NCBI GenBank assembly: GCA_947304115.1
Contig: CAMZAE010000001.1
Span: 1-64,000, forward strand
Source: an uncultured Prevotellaceae bacterium
GTDB lineage: Bacteria > Bacteroidota > Bacteroidia > Bacteroidales > Bacteroidaceae
Reading direction: 5' to 3'
Length of the DNA stretch: 64,000 nt
Shown here: one piece after another, positions 40,801 through 46,893 of the stretch
How the letters are laid out: each line of letters starts with the position of its first letter
Numbering within the stretch: the stretch's first letter is position 1
Made by a program: the position numbers and the translations under genes
The notes under the pieces: generated by a model
Databases searched by the model: none
The model's input: only the letters and a program-made list of their open reading frames with translations
What the model was told of the DNA's origin: nothing

Positions 40801-40884
40801 AGGACGATAGGAGTGTTCACGGGCAATACCTGTCTTGTACTGCTTGTTCAGTTCGTCGATATATTGTTTTAGAATGTCCATCAT
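37879..40884 (-). CDS. Single-chain restriction-methylation enzyme, type IIG/ISP-like
   Basis: 1001 residues (or 1000 from the second Met). The N-terminal nuclease has a PD-(D/E)xK core: GAPDYIIS (D56), then VFFVEAKD (E72, K74). A helical linker leads to the N6-adenine methylase with GVWYTPQPVV (about 325), motif I LDPATGTGTF (about 392-401) and motif IV GNPPYS (about 510-515). The C-terminal 350 residues resemble the type ISP target-recognition domain (YRERYKEFLKIDFPRIPYPTD). No helicase motifs were found, so it is type IIG rather than full type ISP or type I. It is expected to methylate and cut at one recognition sequence. It is first of the four-gene cluster and 72 bases behind ruvC. Confidence 0.9.
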   Translation of the reverse strand: MMDILKQYIDELNKQYKTGIAREHSYRPALKDLLQSLLPKMIVTNEPAHFECGAPDYIISREKDHLPVFFVEAKDVNDNDLDGRNKNGHKEQFDRYKQALDYIIFTDYLDFHLYENGEFVDSVRIAETRGDKIVGIAEAEDKFIGMIQHLGALAIQRITSAPRLAKLMAGKARLLANIIETAMNDEEDTFENDNLRGQYEAFKLVLIQDLKKEDFADIYAQTIAYGMFAARLHDDTPEDFSREEAARLIPKTNPFLRQIFNNIAGNDLDERIAWVVDDLVTVFQATDLQKLMANYSNDKRHHDPMIHFYEDFLSEYNPKLRKAKGVWYTPQPVVGFIVRAVDEILKTEFGLPEGLADYSTIQKEVSEEQRYDRRTKDGMKHTTKSFHKVQILDPATGTGTFLAEVVNQIYDHYRGNQGIWQQYVEQHLLPRLHGFEILMASYAVAHVKLDMLLAETGYQHKTDKRLQVYLTNSLEESNNEPRTLFSQWLSREATEANVIKRDYPVMVMIGNPPYSISSQNNGKWITDLIADYKKDLNERNIQPLSDDYIKFYRLGQYYINKNGEGILAFISNNSFINGVIQRQMRKSMLESYDKVYILDLHGNTRKHETCPDGSKDENVFDIMQGVSINIFVKTGKKQTNTLAQVFHHEIYGSRLDKYNILDGLSWSDDYWQEVFPEAPNYFFVPKDDSLLNEYEKGFKIDELFHLCSSGITTSNDALLMDFTKESLIEKLIQNGIEPKEGDFYIVSYKPFDNRHYYLNPKYALRSRPKLICNFKRNNLAMHWRRTAENSENWQHVFLSQYPCEGNFHSARSYSSPLFIHYGDEDIPNLNPQIVQQIEQSLGEQAESLELFDYIYAVLHSPTYRERYKEFLKIDFPRIPYPTDAERYHTLAALGTKLRKLHLMEGLPNQIGVSFPAVGTLQVDCYYWEQDRVYINSEQYFEGVPESAWNFYIGGYQPAQKWLKDRKGLTLSFEDVKHYQSIIYVLQQTERLMQEIDGLMEK

Positions 40885-40956
40885 GATTTTTCTTTTCCTT
40901 TCCTAATCTCATCCAGCAGCAAGGGCCTTTCAGCCATTGGCGATTATTTCGTTTCA

Positions 40957-41541
40957 TCAATCCGTTTCTTTGATTTGCTTTGCTGTAGGGTTTGTTACTC
41001 TCTCCTTGTTCTTCTTCACGAAGTCTGCCCAGCCTTTGTACTTGTGGTCGCTTTCAGGCTTGCCCATCTGCAGGAAGTGGCAGTAGGCAGCTCCAAGGGC
41101 ATCGGTGGCATCGAGGAACTTGCCCATCTCTTCTTTCTCGACATGAAGCATCCTTCTCAGCATGTCGGCCACCTGCTCCTTGCTGGCATTGCCATTGCCA
41201 GTAATCGCCATCTTTATCTTCGAGGGCGCATACTCCGTAATCGGCACTTGCCTTTGGATGGCCGCAGCGATGGCAACGCCCTGGGCACGTCCAAGTTTGA
41301 GCATACTTTGTATGTTCTTGCCGAAGAAGGGGGCTTCAATCGCCATACAGTCGGGCAGATAGCCCTCTATGATGCTACAGACGCGCTCGTAGATATGCCC
41401 AAGCTTGAGATAAGCGTCAGAAAACTTGCGCAAGTCGATGACACCCAAGGCAAGCATCTCTGCCTTTTTGCCATCCACGCGAAGCACGCCATAGCCCATG
41501 ATGCTCGTGCCAGGGTCTATGCCAAGTATAATCTGTTCCAT
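40957..41541 (-). CDS. ruvC: Crossover junction endodeoxyribonuclease RuvC
   Basis: 194 residues. It resolves Holliday junctions with RuvAB in homologous recombination. The start MEQIILGIDPGTSIMGYGVL carries the first catalytic Asp (D8). CMAIEAPFFGKNIQS holds the catalytic Glu, and the C-terminal DATDALGAAYCHF holds the last acidic pair. The basic tail (KGWADFVKKNKERVTNPTAK) extends slightly beyond E. coli RuvC. The promoter is TTTG-N22-TACTTTTG at 41624-41591. The 72-base gap to the restriction gene shows no consensus promoter or terminator, so ruvC transcripts may run into the defence cluster. Confidence 0.95.
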   Translation of the reverse strand: MEQIILGIDPGTSIMGYGVLRVDGKKAEMLALGVIDLRKFSDAYLKLGHIYERVCSIIEGYLPDCMAIEAPFFGKNIQSMLKLGRAQGVAIAAAIQRQVPITEYAPSKIKMAITGNGNASKEQVADMLRRMLHVEKEEMGKFLDATDALGAAYCHFLQMGKPESDHKYKGWADFVKKNKERVTNPTAKQIKETD

Positions 41542-41590
41542 TTAGTCGTTTGGGAGATTCGTCGTTTGGTCGTTTAGGGATTTATGTGTA

Positions 41591-41624
41591 CAAAAGTACG
41601 AAATAAATGTGAAAAACGGGCAAA
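41591..41624 (-). promoter_or_regulatory. ruvC promoter
   Basis: Minus strand: TTTG (41624-41621), 22 bases, TACTTTTG (41598-41591). About 50 bases of leader contain the repeated word CGACGAAT/CGACTAAA. Confidence 0.6.
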
Positions 41625-41672
41625 AGTTCATAATAATTCTTCATTCTTTATTTTTCATTCTTCATTTTTTCG

Positions 41673-41680
41673 TACCTTTG
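41673..41680 (+). promoter_or_regulatory. -7 element for the DUF1573 gene
   Basis: TACCTTTG 21 bases before the ATG at 41702. No clear -33; the upstream stretch is a TTCATTCTTCATTTTT word repeat. Confidence 0.6.
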
Positions 41681-41701
41681 CATGAGAAATCAAACGGAAC
41701 A

Positions 41702-42139
41702 ATGAAAAAGGTATTCTTTATCGCGCTGGTTGCAACATTTGCTCTGCAAGCACAGGCACAAACACAAAAACAAAAAGTTAACGTCAGCGAAATCGAAGCT
41801 GTTGCCACGACAAAAGCCGAGAACTATGCGGAAATCACTTTCGATACATTACGTTATAATTTCGGCAAGTTCTCGAAGCAAGAGCCACTTGTGCACTGCT
41901 CTTTCCCCTTTACCAACACCGGCACAGCACCGCTCATCATTCATCAGGCCTTTGCCAGTTGCGGTTGCACCATTCCGACCTACACAAAGGAGCCTATCAA
42001 GCCAGGCGAGAAAGGGGTAATCGATGTGACCTACGATGGAACAGACAAGTTCCCAGGACGCTTTCAAAAGACAATCACCATCCGCTCCAATGCCACAAAC
42101 GAAGTTGTTCGCCTGACAATTGAAGGTACGATGGAATAA
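41702..42139 (+). CDS. DUF1573 secreted protein
   Basis: 145 residues from ATG 41702; the longer upstream frame lies before the -7 box. A signal peptide (MKKVFFIALVATFALQAQAQ) is followed by an ASPM/SPD-2/Hydin-like immunoglobulin fold typical of DUF1573: ITFDTLRYNFGKFSKQEPLV, FPFTNTGTAPLIIHQAFASC, GCTIPTYTKEPIKPGEKGVI, TIRSNATNEVVRLTIEGT. The paired Cys in SCGCTIP is the family signature. The function is not known; the protein is periplasmic or surface. It precedes the aquaporin gene by 27 bases on the same strand. Confidence 0.85.
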   Translation: MKKVFFIALVATFALQAQAQTQKQKVNVSEIEAVATTKAENYAEITFDTLRYNFGKFSKQEPLVHCSFPFTNTGTAPLIIHQAFASCGCTIPTYTKEPIKPGEKGVIDVTYDGTDKFPGRFQKTITIRSNATNEVVRLTIEGTME

Positions 42140-42166
42140 AAAGACAGATACTAAACAAACAAAACC

Positions 42167-42835
42167 ATGAAAAAGTACATTGCTGAATGTATCGGTACAT
42201 TTGTGCTGACATTCCTCGGCTGCGGTGCAGCCGTCAGTCTTGGCTGTGCAGAAGCTAACACAGCCGCAGTTGTCGGAACTGCCATTGCCTTCGGCCTTGC
42301 TGTCGTGGCTATGGCTTACACCATTGGTGGCGTTTCCGGTTGCCACATCAATCCTGCCATCACACTTGGCTGCCTTGTTACTGGTCGCATCAGTTGTAAA
42401 GACAGTATCGGCTACATCGTCGGCCAGGTCATCGGCGCCATTATTGCAGGTGCTGCTCTGGCTGCCATCTATGGTGCAGAGACAGGCATCGGAACGAATG
42501 GCATTGGTGCTGGCTGCAACGGATGCTGGTGCATTGCGCTTACCGTTGAGATCATCCTGACCGCCCTCTTCGTTCTCGTAGTGCTGGGAGCAACGCACAA
42601 GACAAACGGAGCGACAGGCAACTTCGCAGGTCTCGCCATAGGTTTGTCTTTAATACTCATCCATCTGGTAGGCATCCACTTTACCGGTACGAGCGTTAAC
42701 CCTGCCCGTTCTATCGGCCCTGCCATCTTTGCAGGCGGCGAAGCACTTCAAAACGTATGGATCTTTATCGTTGGCCCATTTGTAGGTGCTCTTGTTGCTG
42801 CTATCCTCTGGAAACTCGTTGAGACAAAGGAATAA
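42167..42835 (+). CDS. Aquaporin/glycerol-facilitator family (MIP) channel
   Basis: 222 residues with six membrane spans and both NPA half-helices: GCHINPAITLG (about 62-72) and GTSVNPARSIGP (about 177-188). The protein ends on the cytoplasmic side (LLVAAILWKLVETKE). The selectivity region (His in HLVGIHFTGTSVNPARS) favours a water channel of the AqpZ type over glycerol, but I did not model it. It is terminated by a hairpin at 42858-42889. Confidence 0.9.
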   Translation: MKKYIAECIGTFVLTFLGCGAAVSLGCAEANTAAVVGTAIAFGLAVVAMAYTIGGVSGCHINPAITLGCLVTGRISCKDSIGYIVGQVIGAIIAGAALAAIYGAETGIGTNGIGAGCNGCWCIALTVEIILTALFVLVVLGATHKTNGATGNFAGLAIGLSLILIHLVGIHFTGTSVNPARSIGPAIFAGGEALQNVWIFIVGPFVGALVAAILWKLVETKE

Positions 42836-42857
42836 AGAATTACATTCTGATAAAAAG

Positions 42858-42895
42858 GAACCGTCTGCGTCCAAAAGCGTAGGCGGTTCTTATAT
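42858..42895 (+). terminator. Terminator after the aquaporin gene
   Basis: Twelve-base arms (42858-42869 and 42878-42889, two wobbles) with an 8-base loop. The following T run is weak (TTATATAAT) and ends at the greA start, so some read-through into greA is likely. Confidence 0.6.
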
Positions 42896-42901
42896 AATAA
42901 T

Positions 42902-43366
42902 ATGGAATATATGTCTCAAGAAGGCTATGACAAAATCGTAGCCGAACTTCGCCAACTTGAAACTGTGGAGCTACCGCGAGTGAAAGAAGCAATAGCAGAA
43001 GCCCGCGACAAGGGCGACCTCAGCGAGAACTTCGAGTATCATGCCGCAAAGCGTGAGCAGGGGAAGCTCCTGGGCAGGATACGCTTCAAGCAGAGGGTAC
43101 TGGAGTTTGCAAGGGTGATAGACACGTCGAAGCTCCGCAGCGACGGCATCGGACTGCTGAACAAAGTGGAAATGGTCAACTTGAGCAACAACACAAGGAT
43201 GACTTACACGATTGTCAGCCCGCACGAAGCCAACATGAGCGAAGGCAAACTCTCCATCAAATCGCCCATTGCCCAATCCCTTTTGGGCAAGAACGAAGGC
43301 GACGTGGTGGAGGTACATGTGCCATTAGGCACCTTGAAGCTGCGCATCGAAAGTGTCACACGGTGA
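42902..43366 (+). CDS. greA: Transcription elongation factor GreA
   Basis: 154 residues, the normal length. GreA rescues backtracked RNA polymerase by stimulating transcript cleavage. The N-terminal coiled-coil hairpin begins MEYMSQEGYDKIVAELRQLE, with the acidic tip ARDKGDLSENFEYHAAKREQ. The C-terminal FKBP-like domain contains YTIVSPHEANMSEGKLS, SPIAQSLLGKNEGDVVEVHV. The start at 42902 matches the usual M-x-Y-M-S beginning. The 3' end overlaps the convergent Cof-type HAD gene by 11 bases. Confidence 0.96.
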   Translation: MEYMSQEGYDKIVAELRQLETVELPRVKEAIAEARDKGDLSENFEYHAAKREQGKLLGRIRFKQRVLEFARVIDTSKLRSDGIGLLNKVEMVNLSNNTRMTYTIVSPHEANMSEGKLSIKSPIAQSLLGKNEGDVVEVHVPLGTLKLRIESVTR

Positions 43367-44216
43367 CATACTTTTTGACAGCATGGGCTATGCCATCTCG
43401 GTCGTTGCAATCTGTGATGAAAGTGGCTGCTTCTTTAACAGGCTTCTTGGCATTTCGAGTGGCACAGGAAATGCTTGCAAAGCGCATCATGTTTAAGTCG
43501 TTATAGCCATCCCCACAGCAAAGCAACTCATCTGCCGTACCCCCTACCCTTTCAAGAAGTAGCTGAAGCGCTCCCGCCTTATCAATGCCTTTTGGCATTA
43601 TCTCGAGAAGGAAGCTCTCGCTGCGATAGGCAGTGAGGCAGTCCTCGAATTGCTTATTAATCCTACGCTCTAAATGCCAAAGCTTGCGAGGCGGACCTGT
43701 GACAATGCACTTATGCTGCGGGTGCGTGATGGCCTCTGCAAGATTTCTCACTTCGAGCAGAGGCATTTTGTTGGCTCGCGCTATGTATGCCGACCTATCG
43801 TCCGGACTGCCCTGAACCAGAATGCTATTGCCCCTGTAACCGTGAATATGGAACCCGTCACCGACGGCTTGCGCAAGCTGAGGGATGATATCGGAAGGGA
43901 TGGTCTGCTCTTTGAAAGGCTTGCCTGCTGCACAATCCCAAACAAGGCTCCCGTTGTAGGCAATGATGAAGCCTCCGTACCCCTGCATCTCCAACTGCTC
44001 GGCATAAGGAAGAATGCTGTAAAGAGGCCGTCCACTGGCAAGAATAATGGCAAGGCCTCGTTGTTGTGCCTCAATGAGAACCTGCTGACTATAAGGTGTA
44101 ATGTCCTTGGCAGAGGTAAGCAGAGTGCCGTCAAGGTCCGTGGCAAGGAAGCGAATCCCTAACCCTTCTATCGTTTTTGGTGGATGTCCTGAGATTAAGA
44201 AAGGCTCTTTAATCAT
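43356..44216 (-). CDS. Cof-type HAD hydrolase (subfamily IIB)
   Basis: 286 residues. Motif I is FLATDLDGTLLTSAKDI, motif II ILASGRPLYSIL, the Lys motif IMPKGIDKAGALQLLL, and motif IV LLCCGDGYNDLNMMRFA. A C2B cap fills residues about 100-210. Family members dephosphorylate sugar phosphates, flavins or pyridoxal phosphate; substrate unknown. An N-terminal extension of about 20 residues (MIKEPFLISGHPPKTIEGLG) precedes motif I. The gene overlaps the upstream FHA gene by 8 bases and the convergent greA by 11. Confidence 0.9.
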   Translation of the reverse strand: MIKEPFLISGHPPKTIEGLGIRFLATDLDGTLLTSAKDITPYSQQVLIEAQQRGLAIILASGRPLYSILPYAEQLEMQGYGGFIIAYNGSLVWDCAAGKPFKEQTIPSDIIPQLAQAVGDGFHIHGYRGNSILVQGSPDDRSAYIARANKMPLLEVRNLAEAITHPQHKCIVTGPPRKLWHLERRINKQFEDCLTAYRSESFLLEIMPKGIDKAGALQLLLERVGGTADELLCCGDGYNDLNMMRFASISCATRNAKKPVKEAATFITDCNDRDGIAHAVKKYVTV

Positions 44217-44742
44217 CTGTCAATTTCAGAATGAGCGTCGTGGCACCAATAGTGATAACAGAGCCGTCATGGAGACGAATACGGTCTTGGTCGCGGAGGA
44301 TGTCATTCATACAGAAGGTACCCGTGCCTGATGGTGCGTCACGAAGGATATACTGCAGTTGTCCGTCCTTGCCCCGCTGCACTCGAATGATGCAATGCTT
44401 TGTATCGACACTTGGATCAACGGTTTCAATGGGTTTGTTGATATTCGTGCCATGCACATATCGCCCGAACACATTGTCGCCCATCTCAAGTGGAATCTCT
44501 TGACGATAGTGGAAAGCATTCTCAACAACAATAATAGCCCCCCTCCAAACCTCCCCCCGAGGAGGGAGGCTTTCTGCCGCAGCCCCCCCCTCCTCCTCGG
44601 GGGAGGGGTTGGGGGCAGGAGCTTTTATTGCAAATTGCTTCTTGCACTCGCTACATACAAAGACGAGACGCTGACCTGGTTGATAGCGCGTCTCGTCGAA
44701 AAATGTATAGCTGTTGCACTTGGGGCAACGAACCTTCTTCAT
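44209..44742 (-). CDS. Zinc-ribbon plus FHA domain protein with a repeat-encoded linker
   Basis: 177 residues. An N-terminal zinc ribbon has C6/C9 and C30/C33 (VRCPKCNSYTFFDE, FVCSECKKQF). Residues about 41-69 (APNPSPEEEGG, ESLPPRGEVWRGA) are a Pro/Glu/Gly-rich linker encoded by two facing copies of a GC-rich palindromic repeat. Residues about 72-177 are an FHA phosphothreonine-binding domain (VFGRYVHGTN, VDPSVDTKHCIIR, LRDAPSGTGTFCMND). It probably senses a Ser/Thr-phosphorylated partner. No kinase is adjacent. It is coupled to the Cof HAD gene by overlap. Confidence 0.85.
   Translation of the reverse strand: MKKVRCPKCNSYTFFDETRYQPGQRLVFVCSECKKQFAIKAPAPNPSPEEEGGAAAESLPPRGEVWRGAIIVVENAFHYRQEIPLEMGDNVFGRYVHGTNINKPIETVDPSVDTKHCIIRVQRGKDGQLQYILRDAPSGTGTFCMNDILRDQDRIRLHDGSVITIGATTLILKLTDD
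44537..44621. repeat. Inverted pair of GC-rich palindromic repeats inside the FHA gene
   Basis: Copy A (44537-44578) is of the form GCCCCCCTCC-AAACCTCCCC-CCGAGGAGGGAGG. Copy B (44581-44621) is a similar sequence in reverse orientation. Together they can form a long hairpin. They encode the linker at residues about 41-69 of the FHA protein. Confidence 0.8.
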
Positions 44743-44784
44743 TATTATATTATTTACAATTAACCATTATATGTTTCCCTTTTC

Positions 44785-45807
44785 TTAAGGGAGGACTGTG
44801 GGGAGATACTTCACATCACCTTTCAGTCGATAAAGCCAGGCTTGGGAAAAATCGCTGCACTCGTTCTTGCTTTTACGAATCATGTCGTTGGCTTCGTCTT
44901 CTGTAGCAAAACCTGGAATAATAACACGCACCATACTTCCTGTCATGCAGGCTTGAGCATTGTAGCCCTTTTCTTGAAGTTGGGCAGCATAGCTGAGAGC
45001 ACGTTTCTCGCTTAAAGCACTTGCAAGGACAATCGCATATGGAAATTCTTCTTGGCTGCTCTTTTGGAGAAGTGCTTCTTCCTTTGGTGCTTCCGTCACA
45101 CTCTCTTTAGCCGGAACCTCAGGTTTGTTCTCTACCACCAGAGAAGGAAGTTGAAGAGGAGCAGAAAAGAATGCAGCCTTTGCTTTATGACCAATTTCTG
45201 AAATTGTATTTTCAATAGGCGATGCAAAAGTAAAGAAGAGCAAAATGGAAGCTGCTACTGCGGTTGCATAATTAAAAGCACGACGATTGATACGGATTGT
45301 AATTGTATCCTGATCAGCAGAGATACTGGTAAGCCTTGTCTTTTTTTCTGCAAGCCTCTTTGCCCTCTGCTGACGCACCTGATGGCTCAACTTCGAGAAG
45401 GGAACAGCATCAAGCCCGTAGTATTCCGGCGAAGCAATACCAGACTGTTGCGGAAGGAAACCAATCTCGCCAGTCTCTGCATTGCGAAGCAAAGAACCCA
45501 TGCTTCCGAAAGGCACTATGCCGTCCTCTTCAAGTGTCTGAAGGAGTTCATCGACATATTCAATGCACATGATGCGCACAGCCTGACGCGAAAGATTGTG
45601 CATCTTAGAGAGTGAGACGATGAAATCTTCACCCTCTTCAAATTCGTTTCGCTGAAAAGAAACTGTACGATAAGGGGGCAGGAAAATCCCCTCCTCGTCT
45701 ATACGACGACTACTCTTCTCTTTGACGATAAAGGTTCCCAATTGGGGCACATCAACTTTGTCGTGATTGAGAAGCAAATACTCAATATGTGTTGACAATT
45801 CTATCAT
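44785..45807 (-). CDS. HU-like/SPOR domain membrane protein
   Basis: 340 residues from ATG 45807. The N-terminal half has two HU/CCDC81-type modules (IELSTHIEYLLLNHDKVDVP, QLGTFIVKEKSS; then FIVSLSKMHNLSRQAVRIMC, VPFGSMGSLLRNAETGEIGF). A single membrane span (YATAVAASILLFFTFAS, about 206-222) leads to a Pro/Glu spacer and a C-terminal SPOR domain (YAIVLASALSEKRALSYAAQ, VRVIIPGFATEDEANDMI). SPOR domains bind denuded peptidoglycan at division sites, so this may link a cytoplasmic DNA- or protein-binding part to the septal wall. The -7 box lies 5 bases before the ATG, so the transcript is leaderless; an upstream ATG at 45843 precedes the promoter. Confidence 0.85.
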   Translation of the reverse strand: MIELSTHIEYLLLNHDKVDVPQLGTFIVKEKSSRRIDEEGIFLPPYRTVSFQRNEFEEGEDFIVSLSKMHNLSRQAVRIMCIEYVDELLQTLEEDGIVPFGSMGSLLRNAETGEIGFLPQQSGIASPEYYGLDAVPFSKLSHQVRQQRAKRLAEKKTRLTSISADQDTITIRINRRAFNYATAVAASILLFFTFASPIENTISEIGHKAKAAFFSAPLQLPSLVVENKPEVPAKESVTEAPKEEALLQKSSQEEFPYAIVLASALSEKRALSYAAQLQEKGYNAQACMTGSMVRVIIPGFATEDEANDMIRKSKNECSDFSQAWLYRLKGDVKYLPTVLP

Positions 45808-45812
45808 GCCGA

Positions 45813-45844
45813 CAAAGGTACGACTTTCGTTTGAGAGCCACAAA
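45813..45844 (-). promoter_or_regulatory. Consensus promoter giving a leaderless HU/SPOR mRNA
   Basis: Minus strand: TTTG (45844-45841), 20 bases, TACCTTTG (45820-45813), then only 5 bases to the ATG at 45807. The match is complete, so the lack of leader is real if this promoter is used. Confidence 0.75.
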
Positions 45845-45885
45845 CTTTTCGGGAAGAAGTTATCAACAATTTTTCAAGCAAAACT

Positions 45886-46512
45886 TTAATCCTTTTCCTC
45901 TTTGACGGCCTTAATTTGCTCAGCCACTTCTGGTTTCACCTTGTATCGCTTATTCAATCCTTTAACAATGTCGTTTGTGATGTTATACTTGGGGTTGGCA
46001 ATGAGAAGATTGTCTCCTGCCTTTACCATAACGTAGTCGTACTTCTTTGTCTTGTTGTATTGCTTCAAGAAGGATTGTATGCTGTCGCGAGCCTCTTCGT
46101 TGATACGCGCCTGCTCCAGAGCAAACTCATTCTGCAGGCGGTCGGCTAATTCTGCGAGGTCGCGTTGTTCCTTTTCGATTGAAGCCTGAGCGCGCTCCAC
46201 TTCGTCACGTGTGGTAAATTCATTATTCTCGTACTTCTTTTGAACCGAAGCTGCATGACTCTCCAATGCGCGTTGCTTTTGTGCGAGCGTTTTCTGTATA
46301 TTGTTACCCTTACGGGTTAGCACCTCGCTATAATCCTTATAGAGCTGGTACTGGCTCATTAGTGTGTCAAGCTCGACATAGGCAATCTTCAATCCCGTTG
46401 TTGTTTCTTCTGTCTGGACAGTTTCTTTTACTGTCTCCTCTTCTTCCTTGGCTCCGCAAGCGGCCAAAAGCAATGTAGCCGCAAAGGCCGCATAGGTCAG
46501 ATTCTTATTCAT
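45886..46512 (-). CDS. OmpH/Skp-family lipoprotein
   Basis: 208 residues. A lipoprotein signal peptide with lipobox LLLAAC (C19) is followed by an acidic Glu/Thr spacer and a Skp/OmpH coiled-coil region: KIAYVELDTLMSQYQLYKDY, a long helical hairpin (QKRALESHAASVQKKYENNE, ASIEKEQRDLAELADRLQNE), ending YDYVMVKAGDNLLIANPKYN. Skp is a periplasmic chaperone for outer-membrane proteins. Here it would be tethered to a membrane by lipid, as often seen in Bacteroidota. The -7 box is TACTTTTG at 46546-46539. Confidence 0.88.
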   Translation of the reverse strand: MNKNLTYAAFAATLLLAACGAKEEEETVKETVQTEETTTGLKIAYVELDTLMSQYQLYKDYSEVLTRKGNNIQKTLAQKQRALESHAASVQKKYENNEFTTRDEVERAQASIEKEQRDLAELADRLQNEFALEQARINEEARDSIQSFLKQYNKTKKYDYVMVKAGDNLLIANPKYNITNDIVKGLNKRYKVKPEVAEQIKAVKEEKD

Positions 46513-46538
46513 AAATTAGCGTTAGTATTATGTTTTTG

Positions 46539-46546
46539 CAAAAGTA
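46539..46546 (-). promoter_or_regulatory. -7 element of the OmpH-like gene
   Basis: Minus strand TACTTTTG, 26 bases before the ATG at 46512. No clear -33. Confidence 0.5.
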
Positions 46547-46605
46547 CAAAGAAAAATAGAGTTAAGGATGATGAGTTAAGAAAAATTAAGAATAAAAGAG
46601 AGACA

Positions 46606-46815
46606 TTAGCGTTTTCTTTCTTTTGCATGCTTGCGTTCACGCCTTTCAAAGGCATCCATGCTCTGAACGCAATGTATGCCTCGTTTGCGCATTGCCTTAC
46701 TGCCGCCAATATGTGTGCTGCCAAACTTGCTTCCTGGCTTCAGAAGTATTTTAATGCATAAAAACAATACGGAGAAAGCAACAATTCCAAGTGTAATAAG
46801 TACGAGTTTCAACAT
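46606..46815 (-). CDS. Small single-span membrane protein
   Basis: 69 residues: one N-terminal membrane span (LVLITLGIVAFSVLFLCIKI), then a basic cytoplasmic tail with GSKFGSTHIGGSKAMRKRGI followed by HCVQSMD. I recognise the tail as a conserved short-protein pattern in Bacteroidales, but no function is known. The overlapping reading frame at 46509-46724 is a shadow. It faces the pepD gene across overlapping promoter elements at 46823-46842. Confidence 0.65.
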   Translation of the reverse strand: MLKLVLITLGIVAFSVLFLCIKILLKPGSKFGSTHIGGSKAMRKRGIHCVQSMDAFERRERKHAKERKR

Positions 46816-46822
46816 AATTCAT

Positions 46823-46842
46823 TATCTTTGCCTGCAAAGATA
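46823..46842. promoter_or_regulatory. Palindromic face-to-face -7 elements (TATCTTTGC-CT-GCAAAGATA)
   Basis: TATCTTTG at 46823-46830 on the plus strand (toward pepD) and TATCTTTG at 46842-46835 on the minus strand (toward the small membrane protein) form a perfect 9-bp inverted repeat with a 2-base centre. Each predicted start site falls inside the other promoter's -7. -33 matches are poor on both sides. Confidence 0.55.
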
Positions 46843-46893
46843 CAATAATATCCAATAATTTATAGTTATAAATTAAGATAAAACTCGTTAATT

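Noticed and set aside
34745..40884. Complete type I, BREX or DISARM system
   Set aside because: No helicase, HsdS, PglZ, BrxL or PLD-type gene was found; the methylase and nuclease are on one chain.
40957..41541. Antisense plus-strand 200-codon frame over ruvC
   Set aside because: RuvC motifs and promoter identify the minus strand as coding.
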